A stretch of DNA of 64,000 nucleotides from assembly GCF_030348825.1 (NCBI RefSeq), contig NZ_JAUCES010000005.1, positions 3,782,001-3,846,000 on the forward strand. Reading direction: 5' to 3'. The notes beneath the pieces are model-generated. The model was given only the letters and a program-made list of their open reading frames with translations, searched no databases and was not told the origin of the DNA. Each line of letters opens with the position of its first letter. Within the stretch, counting starts at the first letter, position 1. Position numbers and translations under genes: made by a program. Shown here piece by piece: positions 31,933-40,172 of the stretch. The DNA comes from Fictibacillus sp. b24 (GTDB lineage: Bacteria; Bacillota; Bacilli; Bacillales; Fictibacillaceae).

Positions 31933-33108
31933 CTAAAAATTTAGAATTACATTCATATTTTCTGAAATTCGACCATTTTTCACATAAACTCTCGGCACTC
32001 GAGCAGAAATGAGACACGGAATTTCATAATTTATTGTTTTCGCTATCCCCGCTACCTCATCAATCTCTATTCTCTCATCTTTTTGACTGCCTATTAATGT
32101 AGCAACTTCACCAACAATCATTCTTTCTGGAAGCCTTACTATGCACTGATCCATGCAGATTCGGCCAATTATCGGCATACGCTCGCCTTTAATCAGAACA
32201 GATGCACCCGGTGAAAGTCTTCTTTGCCACCCGTCAGCATAACCGATCGGAAGGGTGCCTACCCACTCTTCCTCTTTTGCTGTATAAGTAGCTCCATAAC
32301 TTACAGTATCTCCAGGCATCAGTTTTTTAACATGAATGAGCTGTGAGTGAAGGCTAAACGCTTCTTCTAATGAGAACGGCAAGTCTTTCTTTAATTCTCC
32401 AGAAGGTGCTAATCCATACATGCTGATGCCAAGACGAACGAGATTAAAAGGACCTTCTACTTTTCGCAAAGCTGCAGCGCTATTCGCACTATGAATGAGG
32501 GCTGGCTTCATTCCCCACTCTTGAAGCAAGTCTATATATTTAATGAACTTCTTTCTTTGTTCCTCAAAAAGATCGGATTCCCATTCATCTGCTGTAGCAA
32601 AATGTGTAAAAACACCATCAAGATGAAATTTCGCAGAGCGATTCGTATAATGAGAAATTTCATGAAGCTCGCTTTCATCACATATTCCTACACGGCCCAT
32701 ACCCGTATCAATCTTAATATGAATTTTCAAAGGCTGGTGGTTCGTATCCTTTAAATACGGTTCTGCTTCAACCAGCCAATCTTTCTGAAAGACTGTTAAA
32801 GAGATCTCATTTTCTGCCGCAAGATTAACATATTCGGGACGGACCCGGTTCATAACTAAAATCGGTGCAGTTAAACCTTGTTTTCTTAAAGCTAACGCTT
32901 CATCAAGCATCGCTACAGCGAGCCATTCTGCTCCTGACTCTAACGCTTCTCGTGCGATCTGATAAGCGCCATGTCCATATCCGTTTGCTTTAACAACAGC
33001 CATTATTTTTTGGTCAGGGAGATGCTTCTTAAATGATTTTATATTTCGGCTGATTTTATCCAAATCTATTTCTGCCCACGTATCTCGATAAAAATGATGT
33101 TGATCCAT
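31933..33108 (-). CDS. alr: Alanine racemase
   Basis: A 391-residue PLP enzyme that makes D-alanine for peptidoglycan. Lys40 in VVKANGYGHG binds PLP, RLGISMYGL is the family signature, and the catalytic tyrosine lies in SYGATYTA. It lies between ydcC and mazEF as dal does in B. subtilis. Confidence 0.96.
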   Translation of the reverse strand: MDQHHFYRDTWAEIDLDKISRNIKSFKKHLPDQKIMAVVKANGYGHGAYQIAREALESGAEWLAVAMLDEALALRKQGLTAPILVMNRVRPEYVNLAAENEISLTVFQKDWLVEAEPYLKDTNHQPLKIHIKIDTGMGRVGICDESELHEISHYTNRSAKFHLDGVFTHFATADEWESDLFEEQRKKFIKYIDLLQEWGMKPALIHSANSAAALRKVEGPFNLVRLGISMYGLAPSGELKKDLPFSLEEAFSLHSQLIHVKKLMPGDTVSYGATYTAKEEEWVGTLPIGYADGWQRRLSPGASVLIKGERMPIIGRICMDQCIVRLPERMIVGEVATLIGSQKDERIEIDEVAGIAKTINYEIPCLISARVPRVYVKNGRISENMNVILNF

Positions 33109-33246
33109 ATGATTGCCTCCCTGCTAATTCTTGATTGTTGCCTTCTATTTTACCCTCAAAGGCCATTTTATGTAAGTATATGACGGTTATCTTAAGCGGT
33201 TTTTCATTAAAAACATTGATACCTAAAGGGTATTTAGCTGCATTAA

Positions 33247-33362
33247 TTCAAAATTCATGTGCGGAATCCAAAAGTTTTAAGAGTTTATCCACGAGTTTTG
33301 CTCCTCAATCCAAAAGTTTTGGACATATATCCACGAGTGTACAAACCTCGACAATTTTTGCT
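33247..33362. repeat. 21-nt-periodic array P3 (CCAAAAGTTTT / CCACGAGTTTT units)
   Basis: Units begin at 33247, 33268, 33289, 33310 and 33331, all exactly 21 nt apart, with a degenerate sixth at 33352. CAAAAG and CACGAG units alternate and most units end in ATC. It lies in the 350-bp gap between alr and ydcC, which otherwise contains only a terminator. Confidence 0.85.
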
Positions 33363-33400
33363 CAAACTGCTGTCCTCATATACCCCTCACAACAAAGCAA

Positions 33401-33433
33401 AAACAGGCTAGCGTCTTCGCCAGCCTGTTTCAT
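33401..33433 (-). terminator. Terminator of ydcC
   Basis: AAACAGGCT-GC/GC-AGCCTGTTT stem followed by T-rich sequence on the minus strand. Confidence 0.85.
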
Positions 33434-33456
33434 ATCGTACTATAATAATGTAGGAA

Positions 33457-34470
33457 TTATTTAATAGCCTCTCCATATACAGATCGTGCAATAGCCATTA
33501 GCTCTTCTTGGCCTAAATTATTGGAAGCAAGGAAATAATCAACACCATTATAATTCCAAGTGATCGACTGGTCCGTCATCGCTCCTACTGTAAACCCTAA
33601 ATCAACCGGTTCACCGCTTGACATCGTTAGTCGCGATGCTGTTTCCACAGCGTTATTTTTCTGCTGCATCAATGTAAAAGATTTATTTTCTTCTGCATCT
33701 GCATAGTTTAATACCACTTTAGAATCATCTTCACCTTGAACGACTTCTCGCTCGTTAACGATGTTTAAGTTAGCTGTGTAAGTCGGATACAGCACTTCAA
33801 ATTCTTCTCCAGCACCTGAAAAAGTTGGGATCTCGAACTGCGCGCTCGACATATTGGATTCCATATCAAAAGAGTTTTTATCAAACTTAGCGTTAAACTG
33901 AACTTTAGAGAAATCCAGTCTCACAAGCTCTTTTTGGTCTTGATCCATGATGCGGACCTGTTTTGGATCTAGCTCTTTGTTAAGTGTGATTTCTTGCTGA
34001 TACAAGTTTTTGTTTTGGTAATTTGTTTTTGTATGAAAAACATAGCTTTTTTCTTTCGTCTTAAATCCTCTGTCCGTGTCGTTTAGGATATCTGAAATAA
34101 GTGATTGGAACAAATACACTTGGCTATTGTTTTCTGGCCAGTCGCTTTGGAATCGGAAGCTTTTATTTAGAGCTGGTGTTAGCACGAATACTCCGTCTTT
34201 GTTGCGCAGAATCATCTGACTTTGATCTTTTTCAGCATTTTTTAAGCTGACACGGTAAAAATCCGGCTTTTTATGCCAAATCTCTAAATCGTACGTTAGT
34301 GGCTTTTCACCTGTGCTTAACGTCATCTTGGCTTCAGCTTTGTAGCCTGTCATGGATTCCATTCTCTCTTCCAAAGAATCCAGAACATCACTCTGGCTTT
34401 GTTCACCGCATGCTGACAGAACCAGTAAGATCATGAACGCCGTCAAAATCATTGACAGTGTTTTCTTCAT
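33457..34470 (-). CDS. ydcC: Sporulation-related lipoprotein, YdcC/LolA-like
   Basis: A 337-residue lipoprotein: signal peptide with lipobox LSAC (VLSACGEQ) and a LolA-like outer-membrane-lipoprotein-carrier fold in the middle. By place between acpS and alr it equals B. subtilis YdcC, a mother-cell sporulation gene from memory. AGGGGATG fits the ATG at 34470. Its precise function is not known to me. Confidence 0.87.
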   Translation of the reverse strand: MKKTLSMILTAFMILLVLSACGEQSQSDVLDSLEERMESMTGYKAEAKMTLSTGEKPLTYDLEIWHKKPDFYRVSLKNAEKDQSQMILRNKDGVFVLTPALNKSFRFQSDWPENNSQVYLFQSLISDILNDTDRGFKTKEKSYVFHTKTNYQNKNLYQQEITLNKELDPKQVRIMDQDQKELVRLDFSKVQFNAKFDKNSFDMESNMSSAQFEIPTFSGAGEEFEVLYPTYTANLNIVNEREVVQGEDDSKVVLNYADAEENKSFTLMQQKNNAVETASRLTMSSGEPVDLGFTVGAMTDQSITWNYNGVDYFLASNNLGQEELMAIARSVYGEAIK

Positions 34471-34594
34471 TTTTTGCCATCCCCTTTGTCCCAAAGTAAT
34501 TTCGACATTGAAGGGGGACTAACTCTGCATCTTGCAAAGGACTACCCCTTCTACCGCATTACAATATATGAGACAACCCTGGACAATATGCAGA

Positions 34595-34954
34595 CTAGCT
34601 TGACGAGCTTTCTAAAATCACTTGCGCCACTGCATGTTCCTTCGTATGAGAAATGGATAAGTGGCATAAATAAGGATAAGGGGATGTCAAAAACGGTTTC
34701 CCTTTTTCGTCCGACTTAATCTCCATGTCATGCCATGAAAGTTCTGCACCAATACCCACTCCAAGTGCTTTAGCCATCGCTTCTTTAGCTGCAAACCTGC
34801 CGGCCAAGTATTCATACCTTCTGTTTCCATTTAAAGATTGAAACCGTTTTTGTTCAAACGGTGTTAATACACGCTCTAGAAACCGAGGCTGATGAGAAAC
34901 AACCCGCTTAATTCTTTTTAATTCAATCATATCGATGCCTGTTCCAACAATCAT
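34595..34954 (-). CDS. acpS: Holo-[acyl-carrier-protein] synthase AcpS
   Basis: A 119-residue phosphopantetheinyl transferase with GTGIDMIELKRI (metal-ligand Asp) and AAKEAMAKALG. It activates ACP for fatty acid synthesis. Gene order ydcA/acpS/ydcC/alr is as in B. subtilis. Confidence 0.95.
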   Translation of the reverse strand: MIVGTGIDMIELKRIKRVVSHQPRFLERVLTPFEQKRFQSLNGNRRYEYLAGRFAAKEAMAKALGVGIGAELSWHDMEIKSDEKGKPFLTSPYPYLCHLSISHTKEHAVAQVILESSSS

Positions 34955-35068
34955 TGTTAAATACTCCTCTGCAGCTATATCTTTCGCCCTAATTCCTTGT
35001 ACATGGTAAACTGAAATAAGACGAATCGGTATGTAAACACTTCATATAAAAAAGGGTGATATTCTTAC

Positions 35069-35677
35069 ATGTTTATAAGAGATGAAAGCTTTCAAACCTT
35101 TACCAGGCGCTATCCAGTCGTAACTTTCTTAATCGCCGCCCATATTATTGTGTTTCTATTTATTAATTTTACCCCTTTTAGCACCTCTTTGTATCATTTT
35201 ATGGTCGGGTCAAATTATTACATCTCTGCTGGAGAGTACTGGCGCTTGTTCACACCTATCATTACACATGAAGCTGCTGGCCACTTAATCTTCAATTCGT
35301 TTTCCCTTGTTTTGTTCGGCCCTGCACTCGAAGGCATTTTAGGCAAGGTACGGTTTATTATCGGGTATGTAGGTGCTGGTTTAATCGCAAACATCGCTAC
35401 ACTTTTGCTTCTGCCGCTTTCATATGCTCATATTGGTGCATCAGGAGCGATTTTTGGACTGTTCGGTATTTATGTTTATATGCTATATAACCACAGGCAG
35501 TATATTGATCGAGCGAATACGCAAATTCTTTTAGTTGTCCTTGGGATCAGCTTAGTTACTACTTTTTTAAACGCACGGATTAATGTTATGGGCCACATCT
35601 TCGGATTGATTGGCGGAGCCGCTCTCGCACCCATCATCCTAGCCTCACTTCACAGAAAGAAAAAAGATGGTAGATAA
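35069..35677 (+). CDS. ydcA: Rhomboid-family intramembrane serine protease
   Basis: A 202-residue protein with six predicted membrane helices; the catalytic serine lies in GASGAIFGLFG and the catalytic histidine in NVMGHIFGLIGG; HEAAGHLIFN is the conserved loop histidine region. Equivalent to B. subtilis YdcA by place, divergent from acpS. Substrate unknown. Confidence 0.9.
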   Translation: MFIRDESFQTFTRRYPVVTFLIAAHIIVFLFINFTPFSTSLYHFMVGSNYYISAGEYWRLFTPIITHEAAGHLIFNSFSLVLFGPALEGILGKVRFIIGYVGAGLIANIATLLLLPLSYAHIGASGAIFGLFGIYVYMLYNHRQYIDRANTQILLVVLGISLVTTFLNARINVMGHIFGLIGGAALAPIILASLHRKKKDGR

Positions 35678-35755
35678 GAGAACAGGTCTCTTTCCAAGCC
35701 TTTATAATTAGCTGGGCTTTCGAACCGGCTAACAAATTATACTTTCTGTCCATGT

Positions 35756-35789
35756 AAAAAAGCACCTCGTAGCGTCGAGGTGCTTTTAT
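35756..35789 (+). terminator. Terminator of the rhomboid gene
   Basis: Perfect AAAAGCACCTCG/CGAGGTGCTTTT stem with T-tract. Confidence 0.9.
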
Positions 35790-35840
35790 ATTTCGCTCTT
35801 TTCTAAAAGATTGTTGCTTTCAAATGTTGTCTTCTATGTT

Positions 35841-35973
35841 CAATGATTGTAGTGCAAGGTGCGAGACTCCTGCGGGACAGGCGGGCAGGTGAGACACTTA
35901 AGAGTGAAACGTCCAAATGTGGCTCACCGCCTGCCCCGCGGAAAGCGAGCAGCCTGGAACGGAAATCATTTAC
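35841..35973 (-). repeat. Dispersed palindromic element, copy 5 (subfamily B, reverse)
   Basis: Reverse-oriented copy containing GAGACTCCTGCGGGACAGGC and GCCCCGCGGAAAGCGAGC. The inner arms are ACACTTAAGAGTGAAAC / AAATGTGG, the alternative inner sequence also seen in copies 6 and 7. It lies in the 330-bp gap before the STAS gene. Confidence 0.85.
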
Positions 35974-36007
35974 TTCCAAAAGCAACAACGTTTGCAAAAA
36001 CAGCCTT

Positions 36008-36766
36008 TTATTTATCTATTTGGAGATGTTCGATCAAAACCTCTTTTAATGAAGTTTCAAAATATACTGGCCAATCCACATCCAGTGAATTCAGCTGCCT
36101 AGCGTGTTTAGGCTTAACGCCAATAATCTTAACGGGTTTCCCATTCATGTAATGAAGCATCCGGAATAGCTCGCTTAATTTCTGTACGCCGCTTTCATCC
36201 ATTTCGCCAGTGGCTGACAAGTCAAAAAAGATTTCCTCAAACTGACCTTCATAAGCAGTTTTTAGGGCATTCCCTGTAACAGTGATCATCTTACTTTCTG
36301 TTATGTCTCCGAATAACGGCACAAATGCCATCTTTTCAGAAATAGGAATAAATGGACCTGATAACTCATCAAGACGTTTCATCGCATCTTCTAACGCTTC
36401 TTTTTTCTCAAAAAGTTCAAAGTCAGTCGAGGATAGCCGCATTCTTAATTCCAGCAGCTTTTCTTCAAGTCCTTGAACATGTTTGCCTGTTGGTATAAAT
36501 ACAACGTGTGCAAATTCTGCTTCCCACGAAATAGAAACATCACATAGAAGAAAAGGCTGATCCTTGGCCTTAATATTGGCTTCAAATGTTTTTTCACCGC
36601 TAAAAGGCATCATAAACTTCATTAGTTTGTTATGACTCTCTTCATCAAAACAATCACGAATAGTATCTACTTGCATACCTAACAGGTCAGCGGCTCTTGA
36701 AGATTTGATAAGAATAACGCCATCTTTATTCATTTTTACGTAAGGTACTGGTAATCCACAGCTCAT
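36008..36766 (-). CDS. PAS-like/STAS domain protein
   Basis: A 252-residue protein: an N-terminal PAS-like region (about 1-95), a coiled coil (about 97-135) and a C-terminal STAS domain that begins LSGPFIPISEKMAFVPLFGDIT, resembling the RsbR STAS domain LSAPLIPVF...MPLIGSID. The usual phospho-acceptor site is kept as MDESG (Ser192). It is therefore an RsbR-type co-antagonist or an anti-anti-sigma-like partner (inference). It is the last gene of a four-gene operon, two bases after the B12-binding protein gene. Confidence 0.8.
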   Translation of the reverse strand: MSCGLPVPYVKMNKDGVILIKSSRAADLLGMQVDTIRDCFDEESHNKLMKFMMPFSGEKTFEANIKAKDQPFLLCDVSISWEAEFAHVVFIPTGKHVQGLEEKLLELRMRLSSTDFELFEKKEALEDAMKRLDELSGPFIPISEKMAFVPLFGDITESKMITVTGNALKTAYEGQFEEIFFDLSATGEMDESGVQKLSELFRMLHYMNGKPVKIIGVKPKHARQLNSLDVDWPVYFETSLKEVLIEHLQIDK

Positions 36767-36768
36767 CT

Positions 36769-37413
36769 TTAGGCGTTGATCCTCTCTTCTATATACTCAT
36801 CCAGCCATTGTTCTGCCTGTTGGAGGTTTTTTATTATGATTCCTTGGTTGTTAACATATGGATCTAAATCATACTTTTCCGTAAGTCTTCCACCTACTAA
36901 AATGGCCGGCTTATTAGGAAGAGCTGACAGGGTTCTAACATAGTTTTTAAGCACAGGCAGATTGTATACAATGGATACCGAGAGTCCGATGACTTCTGGT
37001 TTCCATTGCAGAGCAGATTTCAGTGCATATTCTAGAGGAAGGCTTGCTCCGTAGTATTTTGTTTCCCAGCCCTTTTCTTCGAAGATACTATTTATCATTT
37101 TAATTCCAAGATAATGCTGTTCACCTTGCAAGCACAGAAACATCGCTTTTTTTTCGCGTTTTGTTTCATCCGCTGACACTTGAAAGAGCCTGGAAAGAAC
37201 AAAATCACAAACTCCTGTTGCTAAATGTTCATCTGCAACAGAAATCTCATTATTTTCCCAGAGGTCTCCAATCATGTACATTGCAGGAGTAAACAGGTCT
37301 CGAAATAAAACCATGCGATTTTGATCAGGCTGCTGTTTAATGAAACGCAATGCTTCAGCATGATTGCCTTCTAAAAACAGCCGAGCCAGTTTTTCCGCTT
37401 CTGAAATAGCCAT
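36769..37413 (-). CDS. Cobalamin-binding protein, CarH-like sensor module without HTH
   Basis: A 214-residue protein made only of a four-helix cap domain and a Rossmann B12-binding domain. The cap has W52-x9-E62-H63, the Wx9EH motif of the light-sensing CarH/LitR family. The Rossmann part has E98-Q-H100-Y-L-G103, the ExHxxG lower-ligand motif, and GGRL near 174. It thus appears competent for adenosylcobalamin and possibly light responsive, but has no DNA-binding domain. The adjacent STAS gene suggests signalling by protein contact (inference). Methyltransferase corrinoid proteins are the alternative, but no methyltransferase partners are near. Confidence 0.82.
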   Translation of the reverse strand: MAISEAEKLARLFLEGNHAEALRFIKQQPDQNRMVLFRDLFTPAMYMIGDLWENNEISVADEHLATGVCDFVLSRLFQVSADETKREKKAMFLCLQGEQHYLGIKMINSIFEEKGWETKYYGASLPLEYALKSALQWKPEVIGLSVSIVYNLPVLKNYVRTLSALPNKPAILVGGRLTEKYDLDPYVNNQGIIIKNLQQAEQWLDEYIEERINA

Positions 37414-37433
37414 GGTTGGACCCTCTCCTTTGT

Positions 37434-37814
37434 CTAATGCGCTGCTGATTTTTCACTCAGAACATGATTCGCTTGATTTAAATAGTCAATATAAATACCA
37501 ATACGGGTATTTTCTTGCGTATGTTTTTGCTGTTCATCTCGCAAAACATCTATAATAAAGTTGAAATTATCCATTAGTAGTTCTACACTCATCCCGAACT
37601 TTTGCAAAATACCGTTCAACCAAACAGCGTACTCTGTAAAGAAAGTACTGTTGTCCAATTCGTATGCTGTTTCTAGATGCTTGAAGTGGTGATGATTATC
37701 TTCAATGCATTTCGCTCTGCCTTTATCACCATATCGTTCAACAAGTGTAGGATCTTTTTCGTAAATTTTCTCAGTTACTCTTTCTACCATAGCATTTATG
37801 TCAAATTCCGTCAT
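37434..37814 (-). CDS. Helical His-rich protein of unknown function
   Basis: 126 residues, predicted all-helical, with RYGDKGRAKCIEDNHHHFKHL (His/Cys-rich, about residues 28-47) followed by FFTEYAVWLNGIL. The His cluster and Cys could bind metal or heme. I do not recognise a named family with certainty. It is the second gene of the B12/STAS operon: it overlaps the monooxygenase-like gene by four bases (ATGA) and lies 20 bases before the B12-binding gene. A role as the third component of the same sensory module is inferred from operon structure only. Confidence 0.65.
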   Translation of the reverse strand: MTEFDINAMVERVTEKIYEKDPTLVERYGDKGRAKCIEDNHHHFKHLETAYELDNSTFFTEYAVWLNGILQKFGMSVELLMDNFNFIIDVLRDEQQKHTQENTRIGIYIDYLNQANHVLSEKSAAH

Positions 37815-38116
37815 TTGGCAACCACCTTATATTGTTTTACAGTTGGTACGACAGCCGCCAATTCTTTATCTGGATATTTCTTCTCTAGATCATGAATCTT
37901 TTTGAATTCTTCACTTCTTACCCATTTCAAATAATCTTCTTTTGTAGAAAATATGAGCTGCACGGTAAGCTCACCCGCTCTTTTATCATTTTGCAATAAT
38001 AAGAAGTCTACAAAGCCATCTGCTTCGTCAACAGATCTTGAGCGGTTTTTATATATATTGATTACTTCTTCTGCTTTATCATTTGGAACATCAAATGTTG
38101 AAAAAACGGTGTACAC
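37811..38116 (-). CDS. ABM-domain protein, IsdG/HmoA-like heme monooxygenase candidate (GTG start)
   Basis: The 101-residue protein has the dimeric ferredoxin-like ABM fold seen in IsdG/HmoA heme-degrading enzymes: GFVDFLLLQND in the central strand, then a Trp (YLKWVRSEEFKKIH) and a following His in the positions used by the IsdG Asn-Trp-His triad, though the Asn is not evident. Function could be heme oxygenation, heme binding or quinone monooxygenation. GAGGTG precedes the GTG start. It is the first gene of the four-gene operon. Confidence 0.7.
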   Translation of the reverse strand: MYTVFSTFDVPNDKAEEVINIYKNRSRSVDEADGFVDFLLLQNDKRAGELTVQLIFSTKEDYLKWVRSEEFKKIHDLEKKYPDKELAAVVPTVKQYKVVAK

Positions 38117-38146
38117 GAAACATCACCTCTTAGATGTATTTTAACA

Positions 38147-38171
38147 ATACCAATTATTTATCTCATAAAAG
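38147..38171 (-). promoter_or_regulatory. Possible sigma-B-type promoter of the B12/STAS operon
   Basis: CTTTTA, 13-bp spacer, TGGTAT on the minus strand matches the sigma-B consensus at 4/6 and 5/6. No good sigma-A promoter was found nearby. This is a weak call. Confidence 0.35.
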
Positions 38172-38275
38172 ATTCAATAACGATTTCTTTTTTCCTGCTA
38201 GTAAATCTGCTAAGCAGCATCTTTTAATTGAACCACCCATACTACAGGAAGAATCATTGGAAGTCGAGCTTAAAG

Positions 38276-38302
38276 AAAAAAACACCGGCAGGAACACCAG
38301 TG
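38276..38302 (-). terminator. Terminator of the DinB-like gene
   Basis: CACTGG/CCGGTG stem (one G-T pair) then TTTTTTT on the minus strand. Confidence 0.8.
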
Positions 38303-38305
38303 CTT

Positions 38306-38788
38306 CTAATACAAGTCAAACATATTCACTTCGTGTTTTGTCTGTTTTAAATAGGTAAACAACTGTGCTCTATGATGAAAAGCATGCGTTACAATTTCCA
38401 CGAGCCACTTTGCCTGTGTGGCGCCTTTTTCTGCATAAAACGCTTTTGTTTCTTTTCGCAGAAAATCCTCTTCTGAAAGTGATAAAAAGTACGATTTAAC
38501 TAAATGGTACCCTTCCTCTAAAACATGCGTCAGTTCGGCTACATTTCCAGCAGATAACTTTTTTTCCAGCTGACGAACTTCATCTTCTGTTTTCTCTTGC
38601 AGAATGGCTAGATCTATATGCGGGATCTGAACTAAGTGGTTAGCAAGTTCTAAGAAAGAGCGCATATTTTCAGCCGGACGAAAATCATAAACAGAAGGAT
38701 TCGCTTTCTTTAATAGACCATTCGTCGTTCGTACAACAACATATAGTTCTTCCAATAAAGTCTCAGTTAAAGAAACAGTCGCATTCAT
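38306..38788 (-). CDS. DinB/YfiT-like metal-dependent protein
   Basis: A 160-residue four-helix DinB-superfamily protein. The His ligands typical of the family are seen as NHLVQ and THAFHHRAQLFTYL (HxxxHxxQ-type). Members include thiol (bacillithiol) S-transferases and damage-inducible proteins of unknown function. It is a single gene with its own terminator; no partner is evident. Confidence 0.8.
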   Translation of the reverse strand: MNATVSLTETLLEELYVVVRTTNGLLKKANPSVYDFRPAENMRSFLELANHLVQIPHIDLAILQEKTEDEVRQLEKKLSAGNVAELTHVLEEGYHLVKSYFLSLSEEDFLRKETKAFYAEKGATQAKWLVEIVTHAFHHRAQLFTYLKQTKHEVNMFDLY

Positions 38789-38840
38789 TTCTTCTTCCTC
38801 CTGTTATGTATAATCACTTCATCTATTATGTTTCTTCAGC

Positions 38841-39944
38841 TTAACTGTTTTTTCCTTCGAATAATCCAGCAGATATCTCTTTTTGTGCCGAAATGTCAGT
38901 TAAAGAGGCTTCTGTGTTCTCTTCACAGATCAGAAGCATATCATAATAAGCACTCATAAAGACTTTTACTATAAAAGGGTCATACATTTTCCCTGATTGA
39001 TTCTCGATCTCTTTTTTTGCTTCCCATGGGGTCATCCCTCTGCGGTAAGCACGGTTGCTTGTCATTGCATCAAAAGAATCGGCAACTGCCAAAATTCGAG
39101 AGTAAATGGGTATATCTTGTCCTGCTATTTGATACGGATAACCACGACCATCGTACCTTTCATGATGATGTAGAATTCCCGTCAGCACCCGTTCAGAATA
39201 ACCGAACGACCTAGCTAGCAGCATACCGTCAACAGGATGCTTTTTCATGATTTCGTATTCTTCTTCTGTAAGCTTACCGTTTTTCATAAGTACAGCATCA
39301 GGCGTTGAGATCTTTCCGATATCATGAATCAGCGCGGTTAATTCCAGTTCGTTAAGATCAACTTCTTTAAAAGACCCGTGTTTAGCAAGAATCATTGAAT
39401 AAAGAGCTACCCTTTTAGAATGTCCTTGGGTATATACGTCCTTTGCTTCAACTGCTAAAGAAAATGCTTTTACCCCTTGCTGAATCGCCTCTTTTTCTGC
39501 TACAGACTGATAGACGACTTTCTGGGCCATAAATAGAAGAAGGCAAAAGACGATGTAAATCGATATGAAAGCAAGATAGTCACTTAGCGATTCTTTCGCT
39601 AGCAGCAGATACGTCAACAACCCGCCAATACTTGAAACATAGTACAGTCTTTTATCATTTAATAAAAGGGCAGAGACGGGCAAAAAGAAATACGCCGCTT
39701 GCACAATTGGATAAGACACAAAGAAATACGACAGTGCAACGATATAGACACTGCACAGAACAAAGACTAATTTAGTCCATTGTTCCTGCAATTGATTAAT
39801 GCCCCATGCTGGTAGATATCCGATAAGAAATAAGAAAATAAAAATAAAAAAGTGCTCCATTCGTTCTATAAAAAAATGATGGAGAGCCTGAATGAAGGCA
39901 CTCCCAATAATAAATAGTTGAGCTAGTTTTATATTACGTATCAT
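38841..39944 (-). CDS. HD-GYP domain membrane protein (putative c-di-GMP phosphodiesterase)
   Basis: A 367-residue protein: five or six membrane helices in the first ~150 residues, then an HD-GYP domain with GHSKRVALYS, HDIGK, HHHERYDGRGYP and DSFDAMTSNRAYR. The metal-binding HD and the GYP signature are intact, so c-di-GMP hydrolysis is predicted; the membrane part may sense a signal. It is a single gene. Confidence 0.88.
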   Translation of the reverse strand: MIRNIKLAQLFIIGSAFIQALHHFFIERMEHFFIFIFLFLIGYLPAWGINQLQEQWTKLVFVLCSVYIVALSYFFVSYPIVQAAYFFLPVSALLLNDKRLYYVSSIGGLLTYLLLAKESLSDYLAFISIYIVFCLLLFMAQKVVYQSVAEKEAIQQGVKAFSLAVEAKDVYTQGHSKRVALYSMILAKHGSFKEVDLNELELTALIHDIGKISTPDAVLMKNGKLTEEEYEIMKKHPVDGMLLARSFGYSERVLTGILHHHERYDGRGYPYQIAGQDIPIYSRILAVADSFDAMTSNRAYRRGMTPWEAKKEIENQSGKMYDPFIVKVFMSAYYDMLLICEENTEASLTDISAQKEISAGLFEGKNS

Positions 39945-40018
39945 GTATGAAACTCCGACTGTCGAATTTTGTAATTTAATGTAATTATATACTATAAATG
40001 GTCGTTGTCCTATCTTTT

Positions 40019-40091
40019 GTTGATATTTACTGTGATATTGTTGATATACATCTGAACTTGGTTGATATTCATTAAACTTTGTTGATTTTTC
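40019..40091. repeat. 21-nt-periodic array P4 (GTTGATAT units)
   Basis: GTTGAT begins at 40019, 40040, 40061 and 40081 (spacings 21, 21, 20). The first three units share GTTGATAT. It lies in the gap between the HD-GYP gene and the carboxypeptidase gene. Confidence 0.75.
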
Positions 40092-40146
40092 TCTCGTTCA
40101 TGCCGATAACACTATTGTTCAGTAAATTCAACTCATTCAAGCAAAT

Positions 40147-40172
40147 AAAAAAACCGCCTAATGACGGTTTAT
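40147..40172 (-). terminator. Terminator of the D,D-carboxypeptidase gene
   Basis: AAACCG/CGGTTT stem followed by TTTTTTT on the minus strand, touching the stop codon. Confidence 0.8.

Noticed and set aside
33247-33362. CRISPR array (for P1-P4)
   Set aside because: Unit length is 21 nt with only about 10 conserved bases, there are no spacer-length unique segments and no cas genes.
35803-36152. Several short frames over the palindromic repeats (also near 25521, 30851 and 59197)
   Set aside because: The same peptide fragments recur at every repeat copy and reflect the repeat sequence, not genes.
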